Of a stretch of DNA of 39,953 nt, positions 1 through 7,366 are shown in pieces (within the stretch, counting starts at the first letter, position 1; each line of letters starts with the position of its first letter). Made by a program: the position numbers and the translations under genes. The notes beneath the pieces are model-generated. The model was not told where the DNA came from. It was given only the letters and a program-made list of their open reading frames with translations, and did no database searches. The DNA is from Bryobacterales bacterium (lineage in GTDB: Bacteria; Acidobacteriota; Terriglobia; Bryobacterales; Bryobacteraceae): assembly GCA_003167255.1 (NCBI GenBank), contig PMTR01000179.1, forward strand, positions 1-39,953. The letters are read 5' to 3'.

Positions 1-145
1 CCCCTACGTGTCGCGCACCCATCCGGGCGATTTCTTTACTTCCTCTTGCGGATCGCGGGCGGGACGGTCACACCCGTGAGGAATCGGCCCATTCCGTTCG
101 GGGCGGCGGGCGTGTTCTAATAGAGTTTCGCGGTTTCTTTTCATT

Positions 146-2323
146 ATGATTCCTTTGTATCGTCTGGGGTTGATGGTGTGCGCGGCATCCGTGCTTGTGG
201 CAGCGGGACGTCCGGTGCGCCAGGACCCAGCGCTGGCGCAGGCCGCCGCGGCGCTGGCCAAGTCGCCACTGCGCTTCGAAGCCAACCAGGGGCAGTTCGC
301 TCCGTCCGTGCGGTATGCGGCGCGGACCGCCGGTTTTGCGCTGGCGCTGACCGCGCGGGGAGCGTCGTTGCGCTTCGCGGATTCGCGGCCGCTCGACATC
401 GCGCTGCTCGATTCCAACCCGTGGCCGTTGATCCAGCCCCTCGGCCGGCTGAGCGCGCAGACGGACTATTTCATCGGCGCGAAGCAGAACTGGCACCCCG
501 GCGTGACCAACTACTCGCGCGTGAAGTATCAGGCCGTGTATCCGGGCATCGACGTGGTTTATTACGGCAAAGGCAGCCAGTTGGAGTACGATTTCGTGCT
601 GCAACCAGGCGCCGACGCGAGCGCCATCCGAATGCAATTCTCAGACGCCGGCAAGGTGATGGTTACCCCGGCGGGCGACCTGGGCGTTGTGACGGCAAAC
701 GGCCTGGTGCTGCAAAAGAAACCGGTGATTTACCAGCAGGGCCGGCAGGTTTCGGGACGTTACAAGCTGCTCGCGGCGAATCTGGTGGGGATCCAGGTGG
801 ACCGGTACGACCGCAGCCAGCCGCTGGTGATCGACCCGGCGATCGTATATTCGACGCTGATCGGCGGTACGGGAACCGACGTGGTGACGGCCATGAAAAT
901 CGGGGCCAACGGGCTGCTCTATATTGCCGGCTGGACGCAGACCGGAGAGCTGCTGACCCTCGATACGCCGTACAACAACCTCACCGACACCTATGTGCAG
1001 GTGGTGGATCCGTCGCCGTCGGGCGGCTACGGCGTGCTCTATGCGACTTACCTGGGCGGCACCAACGTGGACCAGGCGCTGGCGCTGGATGTGGACGTGC
1101 CGGGCTTCATTTATCTGACGGGCACCACCACTTCCACGGATTTTCCGGTGGTGGGGAATGCGGTCCAGACCAGCGGCGCGGCCACTACCATATCCGGATT
1201 CGTCTCCAAGATCGATCCCCACTTTGCCGGCACGGGGAATTCGCTGGTCTATTCGACTTTCCTGGGCGGCACGATAGGGGGCACCACGCCTAAGGGAATC
1301 AAGGCGGGCTCCGATAACATGATCTACGTGGTAGGCAACACGCAGACCGCGGATTTTCCCACCACCGACAACGCCTACGCGGCGTCGCTCTACGGGGCGT
1401 CGGACGTGTTCATCAGCAAGATCGACGTCACCAACGCGAATCTGGTTTATTCCACCTTCATGGGAAGCGAACTGGATGACGACGCCTGCGGGCTGGCGCT
1501 CGACAAGAATAACGTGGTCTATTTTGCCGGCACCACATTGGGCACGCAGTTTCCCATGGCGGGATACTCCTTCAACGGCAACAGCTCGGGCAACTACGAT
1601 GTGGTCGTGGGCGTGGTGGACACCACGCAATCGGGCGTGAATTCGCTGATCTGGGGCACCTACTTTGGCGGATCGGGCGAGGACGAAGCGCGCGGGGTCT
1701 CGCTGGATGCACAAGGGCGCGTGCTGGTGACGGGATTCACGATTTCGCCCGATCTGCCGGTGACGGCCGCCACCGCGATCCAGCCAAACTACGGCGGCAA
1801 TGGCGATGTCTTCGTGGCCATCTTCGACCCTACCATGCAGGGCCGGCAGTCGCTGGCATATTCCACATTCCTGGGAGGTTCGCAGGGGGAAGTGGCCTAC
1901 GCGGTGCTGGCGGATAACGCCGGCTATGTCTACGTGACGGGCTACACGCTTTCGCCGGACTTCCCCTTGGTGAACCCCATCCAGGGGAACTGGGGCGGCG
2001 GCATCGACTTGTTTCTGACGCGGTTCAATCCGGCGGTGGCGGGACCGGCGGGCATCGACTATTCCACGTATATCGGTATCGACGCGACTATCGTGGGGAG
2101 TTGCCTGACGGTGGATTCCAGGAACAATCTGTACGTCGGCGGGTATACCGAAGGCTACCTGCCGCTGCTGGGAACGCCGTGGCAGGAGAACTACGGCGGC
2201 GGTTTCAGCGACGGATTCTTCTTTGTGGTGCCGGGCGGCAGCGGCGCGCCGAATAACGGCACGAGCCAAGAGCGGAACCCGCACAAACTGCCCGGCGACG
2301 TGCGGCGCATCATTAAGCGATAG
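146..2323 (+). CDS. Exported SBBP beta-propeller repeat protein
   Basis: 725 residues, beginning with a hydrophobic signal-like segment (about residues 1-22) that ends near an AAG site, so export is likely. Residues about 45-235 match the N-terminal domain that precedes SBBP propellers (FEANQGQ motif, then DYFIGAKQNWHPGV and YPGIDVVYYG). From about residue 230 to 690 there are repeated blade units of the form YSTFLGGT, then A-x-D-x-x-G-x-x-YVTGYT, then DFP, which is the SBBP repeat pattern. The C-terminus ends in a short basic tail with no sorting motif that I recognise. The family is common in Acidobacteriota and the role is unknown; surface binding is an inference. The start is the first ATG of the frame. 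No good ribosome binding site is visible. The gene sits just upstream of the RAYT element. Confidence 0.85.
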   Translation: MIPLYRLGLMVCAASVLVAAGRPVRQDPALAQAAAALAKSPLRFEANQGQFAPSVRYAARTAGFALALTARGASLRFADSRPLDIALLDSNPWPLIQPLGRLSAQTDYFIGAKQNWHPGVTNYSRVKYQAVYPGIDVVYYGKGSQLEYDFVLQPGADASAIRMQFSDAGKVMVTPAGDLGVVTANGLVLQKKPVIYQQGRQVSGRYKLLAANLVGIQVDRYDRSQPLVIDPAIVYSTLIGGTGTDVVTAMKIGANGLLYIAGWTQTGELLTLDTPYNNLTDTYVQVVDPSPSGGYGVLYATYLGGTNVDQALALDVDVPGFIYLTGTTTSTDFPVVGNAVQTSGAATTISGFVSKIDPHFAGTGNSLVYSTFLGGTIGGTTPKGIKAGSDNMIYVVGNTQTADFPTTDNAYAASLYGASDVFISKIDVTNANLVYSTFMGSELDDDACGLALDKNNVVYFAGTTLGTQFPMAGYSFNGNSSGNYDVVVGVVDTTQSGVNSLIWGTYFGGSGEDEARGVSLDAQGRVLVTGFTISPDLPVTAATAIQPNYGGNGDVFVAIFDPTMQGRQSLAYSTFLGGSQGEVAYAVLADNAGYVYVTGYTLSPDFPLVNPIQGNWGGGIDLFLTRFNPAVAGPAGIDYSTYIGIDATIVGSCLTVDSRNNLYVGGYTEGYLPLLGTPWQENYGGGFSDGFFFVVPGGSGAPNNGTSQERNPHKLPGDVRRIIKR

Positions 2324-2339
2324 CCGATCCGAGCCGCGA

Positions 2340-2398
2340 GCATCGGCATGAGTGCCGACGCTGCACGCACGAGTGCGTGCGCTGGAGTTTCTACATTT
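2340..2398. repeat. Left inverted arm of RAYT element with double hairpin
   Basis: Two adjacent hairpins at 2340-2361 (loop TGAG, imperfect 9 bp arms) and 2363-2380 (GCACGCA/TGCGTGC, loop CGAG), separated by one base. Bases 2363-2398 match the reverse complement of 3079-3114 at 32 of 36 positions by hand alignment. The two arms bracket the RAYT gene and probably mark the ends of the element or of its last duplication. I saw no clear target-site duplication outside the arms. Confidence 0.8.
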
Positions 2399-2431
2399 TT
2401 CTGCGATTTTCCTGCCGTGCGAGCACTAAAT

Positions 2432-2459
2432 GTGGGGCAGGCGCTTTCGCCTGCCAACC
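2432..2459 (+). repeat. REP hairpin upstream of RAYT start
   Basis: GTGG head at 2432-2435, stem GGCAGGCG/CGCCTGCC, loop CTTT, tail AACC. It ends ten bases before the RAYT ATG, where a Shine-Dalgarno sequence would normally lie, and no other ribosome binding site is visible. The hairpin could restrain translation of the transposase; that is an inference. Confidence 0.85.
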
Positions 2460-2468
2460 CTATCCTAA

Positions 2469-3086
2469 ATGTTCTACCGCAGAAAACTTCCCCACTGGCA
2501 TCCCGATAAGGACGAGGCAAGCTTCCTATTCGTTACCTGGCGCTTGTCTGGCTCCATCCCGCAGGTCCGACTGCCGCAGCGGTTGGCAGGCGAAAGCGCC
2601 TGCCCCACGTCCCCAGTTGCCGGACTTGCCTTTCTCGCCTCAGACCGCGAAGCCGACAAAGCTGCTTTCGGACCGGTTTGGCTGAGGGATCCGCGTATAG
2701 CAAATGTGGTGGCCCATGCCCTGCTGCATGGCGAGAGCGGAAGACACTTCTACCAGCTTCGAGCCTGGGTGATCATGCCCAACCACGTGCATGTGGTACT
2801 GCGGGCCGAGACCCACCTGCCGGTAATTACACGCTGGTTGAAAGGCTCCACAGCACGTCAAGCCAACCTGATCCTGGGCCGAACGGGAAAGGCCTTCTGG
2901 CAAGATGAATCGTTTGACCATCGTGTGCGGGATGAAGTGGAACTGGCCCGCATCGTTCACTATGTGGAGCACAATCCGGTTAGCGCCGGTCTGGTATCGG
3001 ATCCAGCCGATTGGCCTTGGTCGAGTGCGCGGTTGGCAGGCGAAAGCGCCTGCCCCACGATTGCGGCAAACCTTGGCCAAATGTAG
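2469..3086 (+). CDS. REP-associated tyrosine transposase (RAYT, Y1/IS200-like)
   Basis: 205 residues. It opens with FYRRKLPHWH and FLFVTWRLSGS, the usual start of acidobacterial RAYTs. The HUH pair is MPNHVHVV with His106 and His108. It is followed by FWQDESFDHRVRDE and HYVEHNPVSAGLV; Tyr165 in the latter is the likely nucleophile. WPWSSA near residue 186 is the usual end of the family domain. RAYTs are single-strand endonucleases acting on REP hairpins with a GTRG head, and such hairpins occur throughout this window. Two REPs lie inside the frame and encode RLAGESACPT at residues 38-47 and 188-197, the first as an insertion between the N-terminal strand and the HUH core, the second as a tail. 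The stop codon falls inside the right inverted arm. The protein looks intact, though the first insertion may affect folding. Confidence 0.88.
   Translation: MFYRRKLPHWHPDKDEASFLFVTWRLSGSIPQVRLPQRLAGESACPTSPVAGLAFLASDREADKAAFGPVWLRDPRIANVVAHALLHGESGRHFYQLRAWVIMPNHVHVVLRAETHLPVITRWLKGSTARQANLILGRTGKAFWQDESFDHRVRDEVELARIVHYVEHNPVSAGLVSDPADWPWSSARLAGESACPTIAANLGQM
2581..2608 (-). repeat. REP hairpin inside RAYT reading frame, copy 1
   Basis: Same stem and loop as the hairpin at 2432, in opposite orientation (head reads CCAC at 2605-2608 on the plus strand, AACC tail at the left). It is in frame and encodes residues 38-47 of the transposase. The unit keeps the frame open with no stop. Confidence 0.85.
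3031..3058 (-). repeat. REP hairpin inside RAYT reading frame, copy 2
   Basis: Identical over 28 bases to the copy at 2581-2608 and in the same reading phase, exactly 450 bases (150 codons) downstream. It encodes residues 188-197, directly after the conserved WPWSSA end of the transposase domain. Confidence 0.85.
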
Positions 3087-3119
3087 AAACTCCATGGCAC
3101 GCACGAGTGCGTGCGCCAC
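3079..3119. repeat. Right inverted arm of RAYT element with REP-like hairpin
   Basis: Inverted partner of 2363-2398. It holds the hairpin GCACGCA/TGCGTGC (3097-3114, loop CGAG), followed by CCAC at 3116-3119, which is GTGG on the other strand. The RAYT stop codon TAG (3084-3086) lies at the inner edge of the arm. Confidence 0.8.
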
Positions 3120-3192
3120 CTCATCACCACCGAAGGCCTGTGAGAAATGCGATCTACAGCTTCGGCGGATTGTGCCGATAAGCTTATTAGCA

Positions 3193-3903
3193 ATGGCGCT
3201 ATGTCGGCTGAAGCGGTGGTCCCTGATCGTGCTCGGCGGTATCGCCGGCGCGGCGGTGCTGGCTGCTGTGCCCTTTTACGGGCTGATCGACGGCGCGTTG
3301 CGCTCCCGATTGCCGGGGTATGTGGCATCGGTGCTGGCGCTGGCGGTGGCGGTGCTGCTCTGGCGGTCGATCGGGGTGGAGAGGCGGCCGGGGAAGGGTT
3401 CCACGTTCTGGTTCCTGCTCCCTTTGAAAGTGGCGGCGGATGAGACGGTTCCCGCATCTCAACAGCCGGCCGCCGGTCCGTTGCTGCCCTCGCTTCCGGC
3501 AGGCGGACGCCGCGTTTTGATCGTTGAAGACAACCCCATCAACCAGATCGTGGCTCTGCGCGCGCTCACCGGTCTGGGCTACCAAGCCGAGTTAGCGCCC
3601 GGAGGAGAAGAAGCCCTGGCTGCGTTTGCCCGCGACCACTTCGACGCCATTCTGATGGATTGCCAGATGCCCGGTATGGACGGGTACCAGGTGGCCTCCG
3701 AAATGCGCCGGATGGAAGCGCTGGCAACTGCCGCAAAACCTACGCCGATCATCGCCATGACCGCCAACGTCATTGAGGGCGACCAGCAAAAGTGCGTGGC
3801 GGCCGGGATGAACGACTATCTCTCCAAGCCCATGCGGCTGGCCCCGCTGGCGCGGGCGTTAGAACGGTGGACCGCCCCGGCCACAGCCTCGCTGGTATCC
3901 TGA
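3193..3903 (+). CDS. Membrane-anchored receiver-domain protein, probable hybrid histidine kinase remnant
   Basis: The best start is the ATG at 3193, giving 236 residues; the open frame runs further upstream but overlaps the RAYT gene. Two hydrophobic segments (about residues 8-32 and 42-62) are followed at once by RRPGKGSTFWFLLPL, which is the extreme C-terminal piece of a kinase ATPase domain (GxGSTFWF). A complete receiver follows: VLIVEDNPINQ, the phospho-acceptor Asp in LMDCQMPGMDG, Thr in IAMTAN and Lys in YLSKPM. The usual HAMP/PAS, HisKA and most of the HATPase domain are absent. The simplest reading is a hybrid kinase that lost its centre by in-frame deletion, leaving a membrane anchor joined to a receiver. 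It may be nonfunctional or may act as a phosphate sink. No strong ribosome binding site is visible. Confidence 0.6.
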   Translation: MALCRLKRWSLIVLGGIAGAAVLAAVPFYGLIDGALRSRLPGYVASVLALAVAVLLWRSIGVERRPGKGSTFWFLLPLKVAADETVPASQQPAAGPLLPSLPAGGRRVLIVEDNPINQIVALRALTGLGYQAELAPGGEEALAAFARDHFDAILMDCQMPGMDGYQVASEMRRMEALATAAKPTPIIAMTANVIEGDQQKCVAAGMNDYLSKPMRLAPLARALERWTAPATASLVS

Positions 3904-3906
3904 AGA

Positions 3907-5121
3907 TTGGCAAAAATCTATCCTTTCCAACCCTTCCGATACTCTGAAAAAGCCGGCTTGCCCGAGAACCTGGTTACGCAGCCTTATGACAAGATCTCTC
4001 CGGCCATGCGCTCGCGTTACCTGGCGGGCAGCCCGTACAACCTGGTGCGGGTGATCCTGGGCGAGCGCGGCCTGGCGGATTCCGATCGCGAAAACGTCTA
4101 CACGCGCGCGGCGGCTCACCTGGACCAGTGGATCGCCTCCGGCATCCTGGTACGCGACGGCGAGCCCGGCGTGTTTCCGTACTTTCAGGAATTCACGGCG
4201 CCGGATACGGGCGAGCGGCTGGTGCGCAAGGGCTTCATCGCGCTGGGGAAGGTGGAGGATTATTCCAAAGGCGTGGTGCACCGGCATGAGCAGACGCTAT
4301 CCGGTCCCAAGAAAGACCGGCTGGAATTGCTGCGCCACACCCACGCGCACTTCGGCCAGCTCTTCATGCTCTACGCGGATCAGGCGGGAGCTGTCGATGG
4401 CCTGTTGGAGGAAGCCGCGGGGCAGGCGCCGCTTCTGGAGGTGGTGGACGAATACGGCGCGGTGCATCGCGTTTGGAAAATTGGCGATGCCCGGCGCATT
4501 CAGGAACTGATGGCCGATAAGAAGCTGCTGATCGCCGACGGGCATCACCGGTATGAAACGGCGCTGACGTTCCGGAATGAAAACCCCTCGCTCGCCGGTG
4601 CGGACCGCGTCATGATGACGTTCGTCAATATGCACTCGCCGGGGTTGAAGATCCTGGCGACGCATCGGCTGGTGAGCGGCCTGGCGGCGGCGGCCCTGCC
4701 GGAACTCCCCGATTTCGACGTAACGGAAATCGATTCCGTCGAACGGCTGAAACGCGCGTGGGAGGAATCGGGTGACCGCACCATGATCGGCGCGGCCATC
4801 GGCAGCCGGCTCTTTGTGCTGGAGGATCGCGCGGCGCGGCGCTCGCTCGACGTGAAGGTTCTGCACGAGCGTCTGCTGGGGAAAGCCTTGGGGATCGGCG
4901 AAGAGGCGGTCCGCGACGAAAAACACCTGCGCTACATCCGCGGCCTGGATCGGGCGGTGGAAGAGGCGCGCGTGGGCGCCGCGCAGATCGCTTTTTTACT
5001 GAAGCCCACCTCCGTCGAACAGGTGGCCGCCACGTCGTTCGCGGGCGGCGTGATGCCGCAGAAGTCCACGGACTTTTACCCGAAACTTCTTTCCGGGCTC
5101 ACCATCTACAAGCTGGACTAG
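3907..5121 (+). CDS. DUF1015 family protein
   Basis: 404 residues, the usual size of the DUF1015 family. The start is a TTG at 3907, three bases after the previous stop; the residues after it (AKIYPFQPFRYS) are the conserved family N-terminus, which supports this unusual start. Other typical landmarks are QPYDKIS, YFQEF and the DGHHRYETAL motif near residue 215. Some family members are annotated as uncharacterised or as possible HTH-containing proteins; the biochemical role is not established. No signal peptide or membrane segment is visible, so it is cytoplasmic. The close spacing suggests cotranscription with the receiver-domain remnant upstream. Confidence 0.85.
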   Translation: MAKIYPFQPFRYSEKAGLPENLVTQPYDKISPAMRSRYLAGSPYNLVRVILGERGLADSDRENVYTRAAAHLDQWIASGILVRDGEPGVFPYFQEFTAPDTGERLVRKGFIALGKVEDYSKGVVHRHEQTLSGPKKDRLELLRHTHAHFGQLFMLYADQAGAVDGLLEEAAGQAPLLEVVDEYGAVHRVWKIGDARRIQELMADKKLLIADGHHRYETALTFRNENPSLAGADRVMMTFVNMHSPGLKILATHRLVSGLAAAALPELPDFDVTEIDSVERLKRAWEESGDRTMIGAAIGSRLFVLEDRAARRSLDVKVLHERLLGKALGIGEEAVRDEKHLRYIRGLDRAVEEARVGAAQIAFLLKPTSVEQVAATSFAGGVMPQKSTDFYPKLLSGLTIYKLD

Positions 5122-5132
5122 CCGGTTGACGG

Positions 5133-5240
5133 AAAGGCTTAGCCGCCGATGAACGCCGATGAACGCAGATTGAAAACGAAAACAAAATCCGCGTTGATCC
5201 GTGTTTATCGGCGGCTGAAATTGGGCTTTTCAGCATCCTG
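5133..5240. repeat. Dispersed ~100-base inverted repeat, copy 1
   Basis: Begins AAAGGCTTAGCCGCCGATGA and ends TTTTCAGCATCCTG. It closely matches 9733-9830, with differences mainly in the centre, where this copy carries an extra GAACGCCGAT-type unit. The ends (GCCGCCGAT and ATCGGCGGC) are complementary, so the unit can fold into a long hairpin. No coding potential is seen. Confidence 0.8.
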
Positions 5241-5328
5241 GTGGTAACTGCGCTAGACCGGCCGGTTAACGCTGGACCCTCCCGCGGCGTCTTCTCCTCA
5301 GATCCATCCCAAAGGAGGGGAATGATCG

Positions 5329-5769
5329 ATGCGACATACACTACGGAATACGACGCCCGCCCTGGCCGTTCTGGCATTGGCGGGTCAACTATGGGCCGGC
5401 GGATTCTTTTTGACCCTGGGGAGTCCGGATTCGAGCCCCGAAGCACGCAAACTCAACGCGGTCCTCACCATCAAAATGGATGGCTGCCATGACCCGGGTG
5501 CGGCTACGGTAACGGCCACGGCGATCGGAATGGTGAACGGGGAGCGCCGGGAGATCCCGCTCCAGTTGCATGCTATGACGACTCCGGGAATGTATGCACT
5601 GGCGCAGCAGTGGCCCAAGGAGGGACGCTGGGTGCTGAAGCTGGCGGCGCGCAATGGCGAGCTGTTTACCAATTCGCTGGTCCCGGTGACTCCTAATGGT
5701 ATTAGTACTGAGGCCAAAAGAGACTACCGCGAATTCAACGCGGCCGATATATCTGCCATGCTGAAGTGA
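5329..5769 (+). CDS. Small exported protein of unknown function
   Basis: 146 residues starting at the ATG at 5329, preceded by a strong AAAGGAGGGG about nine bases upstream. A signal peptide is clear (hydrophobic residues 9-24, ending LWAGG). The mature part has beta-rich composition with two cysteines at most and resembles a single immunoglobulin-like or YtkA-like domain (GVMNGERREIPLQLHA, then YALAQQWPKEGRWVLKL), but I do not recognise the family with confidence. Its TGA stop overlaps the GTG start of the ECF sigma gene, so the two are translationally coupled. An accessory or signal-sensing role for the sigma system is an inference from that coupling. Confidence 0.75.
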   Translation: MRHTLRNTTPALAVLALAGQLWAGGFFLTLGSPDSSPEARKLNAVLTIKMDGCHDPGAATVTATAIGMVNGERREIPLQLHAMTTPGMYALAQQWPKEGRWVLKLAARNGELFTNSLVPVTPNGISTEAKRDYREFNAADISAMLK

Positions 5770-6314
5770 GCCCGATGCAAGCGATGCTGCCGCGCGAAGC
5801 TGCTGAGGATGACGGCCTGATCCGGGCCGCCGCCGCGGGAGATCGCGCGGCCTTCGGTGAACTCTACGAGCGGTACGCGCGCATGGTGCACGCGATCCTG
5901 CTGGTGCGCGTGCCGCCCGGAGATGCCGAAGACCTGGTGCAGGATGTCTTCGTCTCCGCCATGCGGCAGCTTAGCGGCCTGCGCACGGAGGCGGCCTTCC
6001 GCGGATGGCTGGCCGCCATTGCGCGTAACCGCGCCCGGGATTACTTTCGGGGTGCGCACGCCAGCGTGCCGCTTGAAAACGCGGCGCGCGAGTGCGCGGC
6101 GCGCGACGCCGGGCCGGATGCGGTGCTGGTGCTCGGGCAGATCCGCAGCTTGCCGGAAGCCTACCGCGAGACCTTGCTCATGCGGTTGGTGGAAGGCATG
6201 ACCGGGCCGGAGATTGCGCGGCAGACCGGGCTGAAACCGGAATCGGTGCGGGTCAATCTATGCCGCGGGATGAAGATGTTGCGGGAGTTGCTGGGAGGCG
6301 TGGAAGCGCGATGA
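5766..6314 (+). CDS. ECF-type RNA polymerase sigma factor
   Basis: 182 residues from the GTG at 5766; the ATG at 5775 is an alternative start. Sigma region 2 is seen in LIRAAAAGDRAAFGELYERY, then DAEDLVQDVFVSAMR and FRGWLAAIARNRARDYFR. Region 4 is seen in LPEAYRETLLMRLVEGMT and the helix-turn-helix GPEIARQTGLKPESVRVNLCRG. Regions 1 and 3 are lacking, as expected for the ECF class. The start overlaps the stop of the exported protein gene (GTGA), and the stop overlaps the start of the FecR-like gene (ATGA), giving a tightly coupled three-gene operon. It directs core polymerase to promoters I cannot define from this window. Confidence 0.92.
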   Translation: MSPMQAMLPREAAEDDGLIRAAAAGDRAAFGELYERYARMVHAILLVRVPPGDAEDLVQDVFVSAMRQLSGLRTEAAFRGWLAAIARNRARDYFRGAHASVPLENAARECAARDAGPDAVLVLGQIRSLPEAYRETLLMRLVEGMTGPEIARQTGLKPESVRVNLCRGMKMLRELLGGVEAR

Positions 6315-7282
6315 CGGAAGACTACTTGTGGGACCGGTCAGGACCGCCCGATCCGGAAATCGAAAACCTGGAGCGGACGCTGGCGGCGGTAAGCTACAGG
6401 GCCTTGGGGCGGCCGCGCGAGGTGGTCCCGCGGCCGGCGCGGTCGCGCGTCTGGTGGGCAGTGGCGGCGGCCGCCGTACTGGGGGCGGTAGCGCTTTCCC
6501 GATTGACGCCTCCCGCGCCGGCCACGGCCTGGCGCGTGGATTCATTCGCCGGGCAGGCGCAACTGGGCGGGCAGGTGGCGGCCGTCTCCATGTCGCTGCA
6601 TGCCGGACAGTTGGTCTCCACGGACGACAGATCTGAAGTGACCCTGCGGGCGGACGAATTCGGAACCATCTCGATCGGTCCCGATTCCCGGCTGCATGCC
6701 GCCAGCAACCGGCGCGTCACGCTGGAACGCGGCGTGCTGCATGCATTCATCTGGTCGCCGCCGCGCGAGTTCGTGGTCGATACGCCGTCGGCGCGCGCAG
6801 TCGATCTGGGCTGCCAGTACACGCTTCAAGTGGATCCCTCGGGCGATGGGCTGCTCAAGGTTTCGCTCGGCTGGGTGGCGTTTCAATTCGGGGAGCACGA
6901 ATCGTTCATCCCCGCGGGCGCGGAATGCGTAACGCGGAAACGCGGCGGACCGGGGATTCCTTACTATGAAGACGCGCCGGAGAGCCTGCGCCAATCGCTG
7001 GCGCTCCTGGAGCGGGGTGATGACGCGGCCCTTCCCGGCGTGCTGGCCGCCGCGCGGCCCGCCGACGCCCTCACGTTGTGGCATCTGCTGACGCGCGCCG
7101 CGGAACGCGATCGCGGCGCGGTTTTCGACCGCTTCGCACAACTGGTGACGCTGCCGCCCGAAGTCACGCGCGCGGCGGTGCTGCGGCGCGACTCGCACTC
7201 ACTCGATCTGTGCTGGGACGCGCTGAAACTGGAAAACACCGAGTGGTGGCGCGGCTGGGAGCGGCGCTGGGATTCACGCTGA
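6311..7282 (+). CDS. FecR-domain membrane protein, likely anti-sigma factor
   Basis: 323 residues from the ATG at 6311, which overlaps the sigma stop by four bases. The N-terminal cytoplasmic part (about 1-55) carries SYRALGRP and a basic stretch. One membrane helix follows (WWAVAAAAVLGAVALSRL, about 56-75). The periplasmic FecR-like domain (about 85-215) includes LVSTDDRSEVTLR, ISIGPDSRL, LERGVLHAFIW and DLGCQYTLQVD. The C-terminal 100 residues are helical and unassigned. FecR-type proteins hold their sigma factor until a periplasmic signal arrives. The protein lacks the classic FecR N-terminal zinc or HTH region, so the sigma contact is inferred from position. Convergent with the dehydrogenase gene downstream. 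Confidence 0.85.
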   Translation: MTEDYLWDRSGPPDPEIENLERTLAAVSYRALGRPREVVPRPARSRVWWAVAAAAVLGAVALSRLTPPAPATAWRVDSFAGQAQLGGQVAAVSMSLHAGQLVSTDDRSEVTLRADEFGTISIGPDSRLHAASNRRVTLERGVLHAFIWSPPREFVVDTPSARAVDLGCQYTLQVDPSGDGLLKVSLGWVAFQFGEHESFIPAGAECVTRKRGGPGIPYYEDAPESLRQSLALLERGDDAALPGVLAAARPADALTLWHLLTRAAERDRGAVFDRFAQLVTLPPEVTRAAVLRRDSHSLDLCWDALKLENTEWWRGWERRWDSR

Positions 7283-7366
7283 CACCGATGCGAGCCACGC
7301 CTCCGCACCGAGCCGCGACCGTAAGGGAGCGGAGGTCCGCTAGCACCAAATCAACCGCTCCACGCA

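Noticed and set aside
641-2284. 547-codon open frame antisense to the SBBP protein
   Set aside because: The plus strand has the repeated SBBP motifs; the antisense product shows only mirrored low-complexity composition.
2905-3192. N-terminal extension of the receiver protein overlapping the RAYT gene
   Set aside because: The extension translates the RAYT and REP DNA in another frame, and the membrane segment begins right after the ATG at 3193.
5257-5266. ACCGGCCGGT palindrome as an operator before the exported-protein/sigma operon
   Set aside because: Ten-base GC palindromes are expected by chance in DNA of this composition, and there is no second copy.
7305-7345. Possible dispersed repeat around GAGCCGCGACCGTAAGGGAG
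   Set aside because: It looks like a repeat known to be common in such genomes, but only one clear copy is present in this window, so it cannot be supported here.
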